Below, in pieces: positions 6,843 to 15,786 of a DNA stretch of 64,000 nucleotides. Made by a program: the position numbers and the translations under genes. The notes beneath the pieces are model-generated. The model was not told where the DNA came from and searched no databases. It was given only the letters and a program-made list of their open reading frames with translations. The stretch lies in the NCBI GenBank assembly GCA_945271295.1, contig CALYPG010000011.1, positions 23,639-87,638 on the forward strand, in the 5' to 3' direction. Position 1 is the stretch's first letter. Every line of letters begins with the position of its first letter. This DNA comes from an uncultured Gilliamella sp. (lineage in GTDB: Bacteria; Pseudomonadota; Gammaproteobacteria; Enterobacterales; Orbaceae).

Positions 6843-8453
6843 ATGAAAAATTGGATAAAAAACTTCTTTACTGACAAAAAAGCTGTTCATCAGGATAATG
6901 AACCGTTCCCAATTGTATGGGATAATTCATTGATAAGTATCTATCAGTTTTTACTGCCTTATAAAGATGCAGATAAACTACCTGAAACAGCCCAAACACT
7001 TCCTGATGAATCATCTAATGATTCAGAATTAAAATGGGCGGCAGGCGCGATGGATGGGGTCATGAATCATCATGGCGGCGCACCATCTGAGCAAAATTGT
7101 GTTGAACAAATTATAGCATTGCTTACAACCATATCGGCACAACCAAATAAACACGATATCGAACAACTTTATACTTTAATCAAAACGCAAGGAACCCTAA
7201 GTTTTATTGATGATTTAAACGATGCAATAATCAAAATTGAAGTTGATTTTGATAAGTTATATAAATTTATCTATTGGTTAGCGACTAATAGCCCTGATCG
7301 TGAAATCGTTAAATTTAGTATTGCCGTATTAGGCCGTTTTACTGCCGAACAGACAGAATTATTTCTGTTGTTGGGTATGCATGAGGAGTTTACGTTGTTT
7401 TCGGCTGTGGCTTTACAAAATACGTTATCTTCACCTGAAGAAGTTGAAAGTGCCTTACTTACCTTAGCCAAAAAAGTCCATAGCTGGGGGCGCATTCATT
7501 TAGTTGAGCGATTAGCAAGAAACCCATCTCAGGAGGTAAAAAACTGGTTACTAAGGGAAGGCTATCGAAATAGTGTGATGTATGAATACCTTGCTTATAC
7601 CTGCGCAACCGCAGGCGAATTAAACCAGGTTTTAGAACATGATGTTGATGATCTGCCTTTACTCATTTGCATTGGGGATATTTTAGAAGCGCTAATAATG
7701 GGTGGACCAGCTGAAGATATGCATGATTATAATGAAGGTGCTACCGTTTGTTTAAATTATGTAAAACAATTAGTTAAACTACCGTCATTAGTTGATTTCT
7801 CTATTTTAAGCTCAGTACTGATTATTCGTGATTTTGTTAACAATATGGATGATGAAAGCTACCCGAATTGGGATGAAAAGACAAAAAACGAAATCATTGC
7901 AAAAGCGAATGACTTTATCCAACAAGATAAATGGTTAGCATTGGTTAAACAAGATTTAGTGACGTCTGATAGCAGTAAATTTTGGTTAGCAGCTGATCTC
8001 TACACCCAATTAGGCTTTGATGCATGGGATGCCCGTTTTGATCATCAAAAAAATCATCATAGTGACCAGTGGTTTTACCTGATGAAAACTGATGATAGAT
8101 CTCGAATTGAACAAGTTATTACATTAGCAAAACAGCAAAATGATTTTTCATTAATAGCAACCGGGCCAGCGTTAGAACTTGGATTGGGTATGGAATATCA
8201 AGTGCATAGTGTATTGGATTTTATTTTGCAAGAACTTGATCGATTTCCGGGCATTGGTGAAGATTTAATATTAATTGGTTTAAACAGCCCAGTGATACGA
8301 AATCGAAATATGGCATTGAACGCTATTGAAGGTTGGGATCGGCAAATTTGGTCAACTGAACTCAAAAATGAGCTCAAAAAGTTAGCCAAAATTGAACCGA
8401 ATGAAGAAATAAAACAACGCGTGATTGCGTTATTAAACGACCAAAATTCTTAA
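6843..8453 (+). CDS. Large helical protein of unknown function (HEAT-like?), end of rtcB operon
   Basis: About 536 residues, soluble and almost wholly alpha-helical by composition, with paired amphipathic helices that could form HEAT-type repeats (for example near residues 150-210 and 480-530). A distinctive motif WAAGAMDGVMNHHGG occurs near residue 60. ATG 6843 has AAGGA 6 bases upstream; an earlier in-frame ATG (6828) lies before that site. It follows the 152-residue gene after a 13-bp direct repeat (AGTATTAACATAA twice) and is the last gene of the apparent RtcR operon. No catalytic motif is seen. Confidence 0.6.
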   Translation: MKNWIKNFFTDKKAVHQDNEPFPIVWDNSLISIYQFLLPYKDADKLPETAQTLPDESSNDSELKWAAGAMDGVMNHHGGAPSEQNCVEQIIALLTTISAQPNKHDIEQLYTLIKTQGTLSFIDDLNDAIIKIEVDFDKLYKFIYWLATNSPDREIVKFSIAVLGRFTAEQTELFLLLGMHEEFTLFSAVALQNTLSSPEEVESALLTLAKKVHSWGRIHLVERLARNPSQEVKNWLLREGYRNSVMYEYLAYTCATAGELNQVLEHDVDDLPLLICIGDILEALIMGGPAEDMHDYNEGATVCLNYVKQLVKLPSLVDFSILSSVLIIRDFVNNMDDESYPNWDEKTKNEIIAKANDFIQQDKWLALVKQDLVTSDSSKFWLAADLYTQLGFDAWDARFDHQKNHHSDQWFYLMKTDDRSRIEQVITLAKQQNDFSLIATGPALELGLGMEYQVHSVLDFILQELDRFPGIGEDLILIGLNSPVIRNRNMALNAIEGWDRQIWSTELKNELKKLAKIEPNEEIKQRVIALLNDQNS

Positions 8454-8460
8454 GGAAAAT

Positions 8461-8611
8461 AGTTGGGGCATTGAGCGTTTACAACGATTTACACCAAATC
8501 GCCAAATACTCAATGCGCTATGATTGCATTCAACGCCGCCAATCACGTCCTGGACATCACCAAACAACAAAATGCCCGAGAGCTAGCGATTATTGACGCT
8601 AAAAATTGACT
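8461..8611 (+). pseudogene. Short frameshifted gene remnant
   Basis: Two adjoining forward frames read like one broken protein. The first ends in IERLQRFTPNRQILNAL. The second begins at ATG 8521, reads about 29 codons (MIAFNAANHVLDITKQQ...) and ends near 8610. The GC content is higher than in the flanks. I cannot name the source gene. Confidence 0.3.
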
Positions 8612-8719
8612 AATAAATATGCGAGTAATAATTATAAAATTAAATTCATAAATAATATTTGTAAAGTCAAAGATTTTTGAAATTTAATCCGGAGATATTT
8701 TGGGGATATTTGAGTAAAT

Positions 8720-9190
8720 TTATCTGAAACTTTTCAGTCCATCGGTATCAATTTCAGCATTTTTTGTATGAGAGCATAACCATTCTTCAATCCTGTCTAT
8801 AAGTTGTTCATCTGTTAATTTAAATTTTCCTCTTAAAGCACATTCCCAAATAATTAATATTTTCCAGCCTAACTTAGCTAATTCTTGTATATTTTTTGTA
8901 TCACGTTTGCAATTATCATTAATTTTATTAAGCCAAAATTCAGATTTTGTTTTGGGTAATTTAAATTGATTACAGTCATGTTTATGCCAAAAGCAGCCAT
9001 GAGCAAAAATAATAGCTTTATATTGCTCAATAACGAAATCGGGTTTTCCTGGTAATTCTTTGATTTGAACATCAAAAGGAATGTCTAAGTTTTTTAATAA
9101 ATTGTTAATGCGAATCTCAATAAAGGTATTTTCTTTCTTTATTGCTTGCATATTTTTACGTCTAATCTCTTTAGAATGGACATCAACCAT
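8720..9190 (-). CDS. vsr: Vsr, very short patch repair endonuclease
   Basis: 156 residues, the same length as E. coli Vsr. It nicks beside T:G mismatches left by deamination of 5-methylcytosine. Conserved blocks are VHSKEIRRKNMQAI at the start, GKPDFV with the metal-binding Asp, the zinc/active-site block HGCFWHKHDC, and IIWECALRGK. It is the last gene of a leftward operon after the McrB-like and McrC-like genes, 16 bases after the latter, and serves the divergent cytosine methyltransferase. Confidence 0.95.
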   Translation of the reverse strand: MVDVHSKEIRRKNMQAIKKENTFIEIRINNLLKNLDIPFDVQIKELPGKPDFVIEQYKAIIFAHGCFWHKHDCNQFKLPKTKSEFWLNKINDNCKRDTKNIQELAKLGWKILIIWECALRGKFKLTDEQLIDRIEEWLCSHTKNAEIDTDGLKSFR

Positions 9191-9206
9191 TAAAATTTAT
9201 CTCTGT

Positions 9207-10481
9207 TTACTTATCTGACAATAAAATAGTTCTTAGGTTATCAAGATATTGATTATTAACATAAGCTTTAATAACATCTACAGGATTTAAATAAACGCAT
9301 TTTATATGTGGAAATACCTTTAATATTTCTGATTGTGCAATTTGCTTGTGATTAAATTCTATGTGTGAAAAAGTATTATGAGTTCCGGGGAAAATAAAGA
9401 TATTATCTATTTTAATTAAATTTCGATGCACTAACTGTACTGCATTAAGGTAGCAAATCTGTTTAAGTATATCACCCAAAGCAGGAAGCGATTCGCTGTT
9501 ATTATCTTTAGCATCATAGTATTTTGCATCAATAACTGCGCCAGTTAGTAATTTATCATCTTTGATGAAAATATCTAATTTCATTCCTGGTCTTTTAATA
9601 TCTGATAAATGATTAGTTGTATGCTTATAAACAGGAAATGGAAGCCGATTATCATTAGCTTGATTTGTTCCTCTTAATACAACGCGTAGCATATTTTCCC
9701 AAAGTTGTTCAAACTTTTTAATTCCTAAAACAAGTATAGTTGATGCAGTACCTGGCTCTTGACTTAAAAAAGTAATAAGGTTTTTTAGTAATTTTATTTC
9801 TCGATCTGAATAAGCTTGATTTAATTCTTTATTTAAAATGTAAATTTTTTCTTCGATGGTTAAAGTGGACTTTTCAAATTTAGCTAAATCAGGGGCAATT
9901 AATAAACCTACTTTTTTGTTCAACCACCAGCTTAAACTGTGATCTAATTTATGTACTATTTCTGCGTGAATTTTAGAAATTTCATGGGTATGAAAACTTG
10001 TAAATTTATAGCCATAATATTCAAGATAAAATGGAGTATGAGAATGTATAAAAATAGGAAGTTCTTTTTGAAATGTCCTTTTCCAGTTTATTTTACCTGC
10101 ATTAATTAATTCTTTTTTAGATACTTTTTTGTACAAACCATAAGTTTGGTAATCGGAAAGTAGCTCTTTGGCAAGAGTAAGATAACACAAACCAACTTCA
10201 ATGTTTTCTTCATCATCTGATGTTATGTGGGATTTATTTTGTGTTGCATACCGCTCTAGCATAGACATTAATAAACAAGCAAATTCCATTTTATTTATTT
10301 GGGAATAATCAGAACTTCTTGGAATAAACATATACACGGTGTCATAATTTATTATCATGCCACAAAAAGAAACATTATTGCTATTTTTTGCAGTAAACAA
10401 ACCGCGTTGATTTATTTCTTTTCTTAAAACTGATGGTAAGTCAGAAATATCATCTCGATCAGTAATAAATTCAAATTTCAT
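9207..10481 (-). CDS. LlaJI/McrC-like restriction endonuclease subunit
   Basis: About 424 residues. The C-terminal half holds a PD-(D/E)xK-type nuclease core: MKLDIFI with the acidic residue, then AVIDAKYYD giving the DxK signature. The N-terminal half is presumably the McrC-type adaptor to the AAA+ partner. It lies 27 bases after the McrB-like gene on the same strand, the arrangement of McrBC and LlaJI systems. ATG 10481 or the in-frame TTG at 10493 could be the start, and neither has a strong ribosome site. It would cleave foreign DNA lacking (or carrying) the local methylation pattern; the sequence specificity cannot be read here. Confidence 0.8.
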   Translation of the reverse strand: MKFEFITDRDDISDLPSVLRKEINQRGLFTAKNSNNVSFCGMIINYDTVYMFIPRSSDYSQINKMEFACLLMSMLERYATQNKSHITSDDEENIEVGLCYLTLAKELLSDYQTYGLYKKVSKKELINAGKINWKRTFQKELPIFIHSHTPFYLEYYGYKFTSFHTHEISKIHAEIVHKLDHSLSWWLNKKVGLLIAPDLAKFEKSTLTIEEKIYILNKELNQAYSDREIKLLKNLITFLSQEPGTASTILVLGIKKFEQLWENMLRVVLRGTNQANDNRLPFPVYKHTTNHLSDIKRPGMKLDIFIKDDKLLTGAVIDAKYYDAKDNNSESLPALGDILKQICYLNAVQLVHRNLIKIDNIFIFPGTHNTFSHIEFNHKQIAQSEILKVFPHIKCVYLNPVDVIKAYVNNQYLDNLRTILLSDK

Positions 10482-10508
10482 TGTAATTGTCAAAATATAT
10501 TTTTATAA

Positions 10509-12068
10509 CTAGAACAATTTTTGTTGTAATTCAGGACAAAATATATCATTTTTTTCTTGAAAACACTTAATAAGTTGCCCAAATGTTCTTATGCCTGAAT
10601 CAAAAATGATTGTTTTGGCTTGATGTCTCAATAAATCATCCCATAAGTAAATAAAAAGCTTATTAGTTAAGCCTTTTTCATTTATTTCATTAGTTGATAA
10701 AAAAAATGGTCCAAGATGACGATCTTCCGGAATATTAAATTCTGACAAGCGTTCATTAATTTCTGTTGCTAATTTTCTCCAGGTAACACCAAATGTTTGA
10801 TTATTATTTGGAATATTGATAATTTTATCTGATGCTTTATCCATATTGATTTGAATATATTCAAATTCCCAACGTCTTTTAAATGCAGTATCTAAAGGCA
10901 TAACAGCTTGGTCACTACTGTTCATGGTAGCCAGAATAGATAAATTACCTGGCATTTGTAATTTAACTTTATTATCAGGATAACCACCAATTTGATTTAT
11001 CAAATACTCCACTAAGCTTTGATCTGCCGATTCAATTTCGTAATAACCAACCCCATTTTCATCTCTGTCAAGAAGTTGAAATATTTCACCAAATACCATT
11101 GCTGCTTGAGCTCGGTTAATTTCTTCAATAACCAAATAATGGTGTATTTGAGGATTTTTCAATGCATTAACATAGGATTGAATAAACGGACCTGGCATGA
11201 AATGATAGCTACATTCATTATTATCATTCATCGTTGGTTTAAGCATGCCTAAAAAATCGCTATATTGAGTGTCAGCATGAAAAACAGTATGTATGCAATT
11301 TCCACCTTTAGTTAATTGATCTATTTGGTAACTTTTTCCAGTTCCGGGGGCACCATAAAAAATGATATTACGTCCAATATCAATTTCATTTTTATCAATT
11401 AAATTCTTTAGTGCCTCTTTGAGCTCAGGATTTAGGCAAATTTTCACAATCTCGTATATTTTATCTGAGCTGGCATGTATAACATTCATAGCACACAACA
11501 AGGCAGATTGAATAACATCACTTCTATTTAACTTTTTACCCTTAGATATTTTTGTTGATTTTATCCACCATTTAGGATTAGAAATGAAATAACTTAAATA
11601 TTTTCTATCATTGTCATTTAAGCTATTAAACTCTTTATTGATATCATCAACCCAATCATTTGCTTCAGGTAGATTTTCCCAATTTTCACAAGGTAGTTTT
11701 CCTAAAAATTTATCTTTATTATTTTTATCTTCTGGAGTTAATTGTTTATTTTTAGAAATATTATTTATGATATTATCAAACTCGTTTTTATATTTTTCTA
11801 ATTCTTCAAGAAAAGGGGCAAAAGCATATGCATAATAGAGGCAGGTTGTAGAGAAATTAGCTCGAAGGTTCTCATTGTTAGTATAGATAATAGAGTAATC
11901 ATTAATACATAAATGTGTTTCCTTTTTATTAGTTTGTTTAAAATATTCTGTAGCATGCTTATTGAGCAGGGCTTTAAATAATTGATCTAATCTAATTTCT
12001 TTGTAGTTTGGGAGCGTACTCCATTTTTGTTGGCATTCCAGAATAACTTTATTAAGATCTTTTAACAT
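10509..12068 (-). CDS. McrB-like AAA+ motor of restriction system
   Basis: 519 residues. The AAA+ domain in the second half has Walker A GAPGTGKS (239-246), Walker B YLVIEEINRA (~310-320), sensor MNSSDQAV and the arginine-rich FKRRWEF, as in the McrB/LlaJI GTPase family. Residues 1-230 form a separate, presumably DNA-recognising or partner-binding region with no named domain that I can see. It is first in a three-gene leftward operon with the nuclease subunit and vsr and diverges from the methyltransferase across 117 bases. GTP rather than ATP use is inferred from the family. Confidence 0.85.
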   Translation of the reverse strand: MLKDLNKVILECQQKWSTLPNYKEIRLDQLFKALLNKHATEYFKQTNKKETHLCINDYSIIYTNNENLRANFSTTCLYYAYAFAPFLEELEKYKNEFDNIINNISKNKQLTPEDKNNKDKFLGKLPCENWENLPEANDWVDDINKEFNSLNDNDRKYLSYFISNPKWWIKSTKISKGKKLNRSDVIQSALLCAMNVIHASSDKIYEIVKICLNPELKEALKNLIDKNEIDIGRNIIFYGAPGTGKSYQIDQLTKGGNCIHTVFHADTQYSDFLGMLKPTMNDNNECSYHFMPGPFIQSYVNALKNPQIHHYLVIEEINRAQAAMVFGEIFQLLDRDENGVGYYEIESADQSLVEYLINQIGGYPDNKVKLQMPGNLSILATMNSSDQAVMPLDTAFKRRWEFEYIQINMDKASDKIINIPNNNQTFGVTWRKLATEINERLSEFNIPEDRHLGPFFLSTNEINEKGLTNKLFIYLWDDLLRHQAKTIIFDSGIRTFGQLIKCFQEKNDIFCPELQQKLF

Positions 12069-12099
12069 ATTTCATCTATCCCATTTTTACAGCAAAATA

Positions 12100-12147
12100 T
12101 TGACTGTTTAAATATCCAGTGCTATTATCCGGGAATAAAACGGATAA
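12100..12147 (+). promoter_or_regulatory. Methyltransferase promoter with overlapping HTH operator
   Basis: A near-consensus sigma70 promoter, TTGACT-N17-TATTAT, spans 12100-12128. An inverted repeat TTATCCG-N9-CGGATAA (12125-12147) has perfect 7-bp arms and begins inside the -10 element. The downstream methyltransferase carries an XRE-type HTH at its N-terminus, so binding here would repress its own promoter and could also affect the divergent restriction operon. HTH-methyltransferases of the SsoII/EcoRII type are known to do this. Confidence 0.7.
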
Positions 12148-12185
12148 CTCACTTTTTAATTAATATTGTACTAGGATACCTACAT

Positions 12186-13550
12186 ATGAATGAAATTTCA
12201 TCATTTATTGAACAAAAGCGAATGAAAATAGGACTAACCCGAAAAGATTTTGCCCGATTATTAGGTATGAATGAAAATGGAGAGAGAACCGTACGAGGTT
12301 GGGAAAAAGGTGAGCACACACCGTCTAAAGCAACTTTAGAATTGATTAGCCAATTACATGATAATTGCCCTTTTAAACAAAAAGAGTCGACTGTTCAAAA
12401 ATTTACGTTTATTGACTTGTTTGCTGGGATAGGTGGTATACGGTTGCCATTTCAGGAACTAGGTGGAAAATGTTTGTTTACTTCAGAATGGGATAAGTTT
12501 GCTCAAAAAACTTACACTGCTAATTTTGGTGAGGTACCGAGTGGAGACATAACTAAAATAGCTGCAAAAGCCATTCCTGATCATGATATTTTATTAGCAG
12601 GTTTTCCTTGTCAGGCTTTTTCTCAGGCGGGATTAAGAAAAGGATTTAATGACACCAGAGGCACAATGTTTTTCGAAATTCAAAAGATTCTGGTTGAAAA
12701 AAGGCCGAAAGCATTTTTACTTGAGAATGTTAAACAACTAAAAGGCCATAATAAAGGTAACACATTAAAAACAATATTAAATATTTTAGAAGGTAATAAT
12801 ATCGGCCATATTCCTGATGATATCCCGTTGTCTGAGGAGGCGAAAGAAGCCTTATCGAGTAAATTGAATTATCAGGTTTTTTATAAAGTATTGCGAGCAG
12901 CTGATTTTGGAATACCACAAAATAGAGAAAGAATTTTCATTGTTGGTTTTGACCGGGATTATTTTGATCATATTGATTTTAATAATTTATTTAAATGGCC
13001 GCAACCTCCGTGTATTCCAACAAAGCTAGGAGACATTCTTCAAACTGATAATGAACTTGATGATAAATATACTATTTCTGAAAAACTATGGGATGGTCAT
13101 CAACGAAGAAAAAAAGAACATGCCCAAAAAGGTAATGGATTTGGTTATAGTTTATTTAATTCAAACAGTGAATATACTAATACTCTAAGTGCTCGTTATT
13201 ATAAAGATGGTAGTGAAATTTTAATTGACCAATCAGACTTAGGAAAAAGGCCTCGTAAATTAACACCGAGAGAATGTGCCAGATTACAAGGTTTTCCGGA
13301 TAATTATATTATTAACGCTGTATCTGACGGCCAAATGTACAAACAGTTTGGAAATTCTGTTACCGTTCCTGTTGTGAGAGCTGTAGCAAAGCAACTATTA
13401 GCAGCGTTTACCTTAGCAAATCAGATGAAAGATTCTGAAGTTTTTACATCTGACCACTTAAAAGGTTTAGTTGATTCAGCGATAAAAAATAAAAATTGGA
13501 CTGAGGCAGAGTTAGTTTTTAATAAAATTAAATTGCTCCATTCTTATTAA
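12186..13550 (+). CDS. DNA (cytosine-5) methyltransferase with N-terminal HTH
   Basis: 454 residues. An XRE-type helix-turn-helix fills residues ~5-57. The 5-methylcytosine methyltransferase domain follows with all motifs: I (FIDLFAGIGGIR, ~74), IV (GFPCQAFSQ, catalytic Cys142), VI (LLENVKQL, ~179), VIII (QNRERIF), IX (LTPRECARLQGFP) and X (QFGNSVTVPV). It resembles Dcm/EcoRII-type enzymes and has a neighbouring vsr, which fits modification of a cytosine in a short site, though the target is not readable. It protects host DNA from the divergent McrB/McrC-like nuclease and probably represses its own promoter. The ATG at 12186 follows an AGGATA site. Confidence 0.92.
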   Translation: MNEISSFIEQKRMKIGLTRKDFARLLGMNENGERTVRGWEKGEHTPSKATLELISQLHDNCPFKQKESTVQKFTFIDLFAGIGGIRLPFQELGGKCLFTSEWDKFAQKTYTANFGEVPSGDITKIAAKAIPDHDILLAGFPCQAFSQAGLRKGFNDTRGTMFFEIQKILVEKRPKAFLLENVKQLKGHNKGNTLKTILNILEGNNIGHIPDDIPLSEEAKEALSSKLNYQVFYKVLRAADFGIPQNRERIFIVGFDRDYFDHIDFNNLFKWPQPPCIPTKLGDILQTDNELDDKYTISEKLWDGHQRRKKEHAQKGNGFGYSLFNSNSEYTNTLSARYYKDGSEILIDQSDLGKRPRKLTPRECARLQGFPDNYIINAVSDGQMYKQFGNSVTVPVVRAVAKQLLAAFTLANQMKDSEVFTSDHLKGLVDSAIKNKNWTEAELVFNKIKLLHSY

Positions 13551-13574
13551 GAAAATGATTAGCATAATAATAAC

Positions 13575-13604
13575 AACCGCACCAATCTAATTGGTACGGT
13601 TTTT
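13575..13604 (+). terminator. Terminator after the methyltransferase
   Basis: AACCG-C-ACCAAT pairs with ATTGGT-A-CGGTT around a 3-nt loop and runs into TTTTT. This is a typical intrinsic terminator about 25 bases after the stop codon. Confidence 0.75.
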
Positions 13605-13782
13605 ACTTTATAGTTATCCTTTGAATGTAATCAAAAATTTAAATTTGACAAGGATTAACGAATCAATTTGGTGATTACAATACGATTAATCCAGGCATAA
13701 AGTGTGGTAGTAATATCTATTGTTTGTAAATAGACTTGATCTTTACTCTTTATTAAATAATTCTGATTTAGGTAGTTTTTTA

Positions 13783-14490
13783 TTAGTTGTGTTGCTTGCC
13801 TAAAATCCTCTCAACTTTCTTCGGTGTGATTTCCATTATTTTAGCAATAGTTTCGATATCAACACCTTTATTAAGTAGTGCATTTGCTAATGCTTTGGCT
13901 TGTGCTAGTGCTGCTTCTTTTTGTGCTTTTTCCGCTTTTGCTTTGTCTTTAGCAGTTTTTGTTTTATCCCTCTCTACCGCTAACTTCTCTTTAGCAATTT
14001 GCTTTTCTTCCCGGCGGATGCGTTCAACTACTTGATAGGTCGGGACGTATTTTAGGCTTTGTTCGAGTTCTTCCATGAGTTTGATGCAAGCAAAGCTGAT
14101 ATAGGTTTTTGGGGTGATAATGAGGTGGTCGACAAGGTCGATATTTAAAATACGGCCGACTTGAATTAATCTGTCGGTGATATCTTTATCGGCATCTGAC
14201 GGAGTCAGCGATCCTGACGGATGATTGTGAACTAAAATCACGCGTGAGGCGTTTTTCATTACCGCAACACGAAATACATTCATTGGCTCAACATCGACCG
14301 ATTTATAGGTGCCAAGTGCAATGAGTTCAATATACAGGATATAACCAGCTTGATTCATACCAATCATCCAAAGGTGTTCCTTTTCTTGGTCGATCTTGTT
14401 TTCACGCAATAACACACGTTGCATAATGTTATACACATCATCCGTACCTTCGATATAGCGTTTGTCGTGCTTGGCTAGTTTAATATCCAT
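13783..14490 (-). CDS. RadC-family JAB/MPN protein with coiled-coil tail
   Basis: 235 residues. Residues ~15-130 form the RadC JAB/MPN+ metalloprotease-like fold with the metal motif HNHPSGSLTPSDAD (His88, His90, Asp101). The HhH domain of housekeeping RadC is absent. Residues ~155-205 are a Lys/Glu/Ala-rich coiled coil, and the end (GVDIETIAKIMEITPKKVERIL) resembles the C-terminal helix-turn tail of Rpn/PD-(D/E)xK transposase-like proteins. This unusual mix and its place in a defence island suggest an accessory mobile-element gene. The biochemical activity of RadC proteins is not settled. Confidence 0.8.
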   Translation of the reverse strand: MDIKLAKHDKRYIEGTDDVYNIMQRVLLRENKIDQEKEHLWMIGMNQAGYILYIELIALGTYKSVDVEPMNVFRVAVMKNASRVILVHNHPSGSLTPSDADKDITDRLIQVGRILNIDLVDHLIITPKTYISFACIKLMEELEQSLKYVPTYQVVERIRREEKQIAKEKLAVERDKTKTAKDKAKAEKAQKEAALAQAKALANALLNKGVDIETIAKIMEITPKKVERILGKQHN

Positions 14491-14553
14491 CTTATTACCT
14501 TATAAAATCACTCGAAAAATAATATAGCATATTCTGTTTAGGCTGGGCAGTTG

Positions 14554-14602
14554 TTAAACAAACAATTCCGCAAGCTGACTTTTAGGTTGTATTGTTTGTT
14601 AA
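14554..14602. promoter_or_regulatory. Inverted repeat upstream of radC-like gene
   Basis: TTAAACAAACAAT and ATTGTTTGTTAA form an imperfect inverted repeat with a 24-base spacer, between the radC-like start and the end of the next leftward gene. It could be a terminator of that gene or an operator. Confidence 0.3.
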
Positions 14603-14711
14603 AATTATTCAGGAATCTATGCCGTTTAAATTATTGATTAAGATTTTTGTTAATTAAAACTGGTGATACAAATTGATAAATAATATTTAATTTAATTGAT
14701 TCATTTAGTCG

Positions 14712-15272
14712 TTATTCTAAACGTCGCCAAATTGTCACATCACTTGAGGTTGCAATAGCAATAAATCTGCCATCCCATGAGAATCCATAACAAAGAACAT
14801 GGTCAGAAAAAATACGACAACAGTTAGTTTGCAAATGTTCAATAAGAACTGATTTTCCGTTAGGGCAAAAATAAATATCATTTATAGGCCATTGTAAAGA
14901 CGTTAATTCAAGGCATTCCCTATATTGATTACAAGTCGGTAAACCACCGCCATTCAAACCGGCAATCATAATAATTTCACTGGCAAGACAACCAATTCCT
15001 TGGCTAGTTAAATTAATCGCATCATACCAATCGCCATATTCGTCATAATCACGGGCTATTTTTTCGCCGTTAGAACAATTAACCAGGCTACGTCCACTAT
15101 GCGAAATAATTAGTAATTGATTAGTAATTTTAGAAAAACCAATATCTGTTAAACCACCTACAGCTAAGGTTGTTACTTTTTTCCAATCTGGTGGATTTTC
15201 GTTATGAGGGATGTTATTTAATAAAATAGCTAAACGGCGGCGATTCTCATCTTGAATTTTAGTTAGATCCAT
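14712..15272 (-). CDS. Small beta-propeller-like orphan protein
   Basis: 186 residues with no signal peptide. The segment FSWDGRFIAIATSSDVTIW at the C-terminus and the repeated hydrophobic-Gly strands (LTDIGFSKITNQLLIISHSG, INDIYFCPNGKSVLIEHL) look like single blades of a WD40/propeller repeat, though there are too few for a closed propeller. I do not recognise a named family. AAGAGATT upstream on the reverse strand serves as ribosome site. Confidence 0.55.
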   Translation of the reverse strand: MDLTKIQDENRRRLAILLNNIPHNENPPDWKKVTTLAVGGLTDIGFSKITNQLLIISHSGRSLVNCSNGEKIARDYDEYGDWYDAINLTSQGIGCLASEIIMIAGLNGGGLPTCNQYRECLELTSLQWPINDIYFCPNGKSVLIEHLQTNCCRIFSDHVLCYGFSWDGRFIAIATSSDVTIWRRLE

Positions 15273-15396
15273 AATTATTTTAATCTCTTAGGTAAAAAAC
15301 AAAAACAACAGATAGGGCTAATATTGTTATTTTACTTTTTTGGTTATCAGGAATTATAATCGTAGCATTATTACTATAATAAAGACATGATTGAAA

Positions 15397-15542
15397 ATGG
15401 AACAGCGAATAAAACAAAAACTCACCGAACTTGAACAATAATAATTGAAACCGCATCACTAACCTCAACATTACCCGAACAACCTGATTCAGATAAAGTT
15501 TTACGGATATTGGTTAATATGCGAAAGTCATTATATGGTTAA
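15397..15542 (+). pseudogene. Remnant, possibly nucleotidyltransferase (PF10127-like)
   Basis: ATG 15397 opens a 14-codon frame MEQRIKQKLTELEQ that stops at once. A second frame ends at 15542 with LPEQPDSDKVLRILVNM. Together they look like the head and tail of a gene that lost its middle. The head resembles the start of predicted nucleotidyltransferases (PF10127) that often sit beside RNA-ligase/HD-kinase pairs like the one that follows. This is a weak match based on memory of the family. Confidence 0.35.
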
Positions 15543-15685
15543 TTTTTGTTGTAATTATTTTTCAAAAAAAGAAGTAGTCAATTAATTCTAACTTTATAAA
15601 TACCATCAACGTTTTTAATTTAATTGGCAGATCGTTTTTTAATACCATGCGATGGTTGTTAAAATCTATCTCGTTAACTTTATAC

Positions 15686-15714
15686 TTGACAATTTATAAT
15701 CAACCCATAATAAT
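15686..15714 (+). promoter_or_regulatory. Likely sigma70 promoter of the RNA ligase operon
   Basis: TTGACA is followed 17 bases later by AATAAT (or 16 by TAATAA). This is the only good promoter-like pair in the 635-base gap before the RNA ligase gene. Confidence 0.5.
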
Positions 15715-15786
15715 GGCGCCGATTTTTTAAACATATAACTTTTAATGAGGTGGCAAAATGCCTGTAACTTACTTTTTATCTTAACG

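Noticed and set aside
15750..15770. A second sigma54 promoter before the RNA ligase operon (TGGCAAAATGCCTGTA)
   Set aside because: The -24 GG is present, but the dinucleotide 10 bases on is GT rather than GC, and the CACG after GG is lacking.
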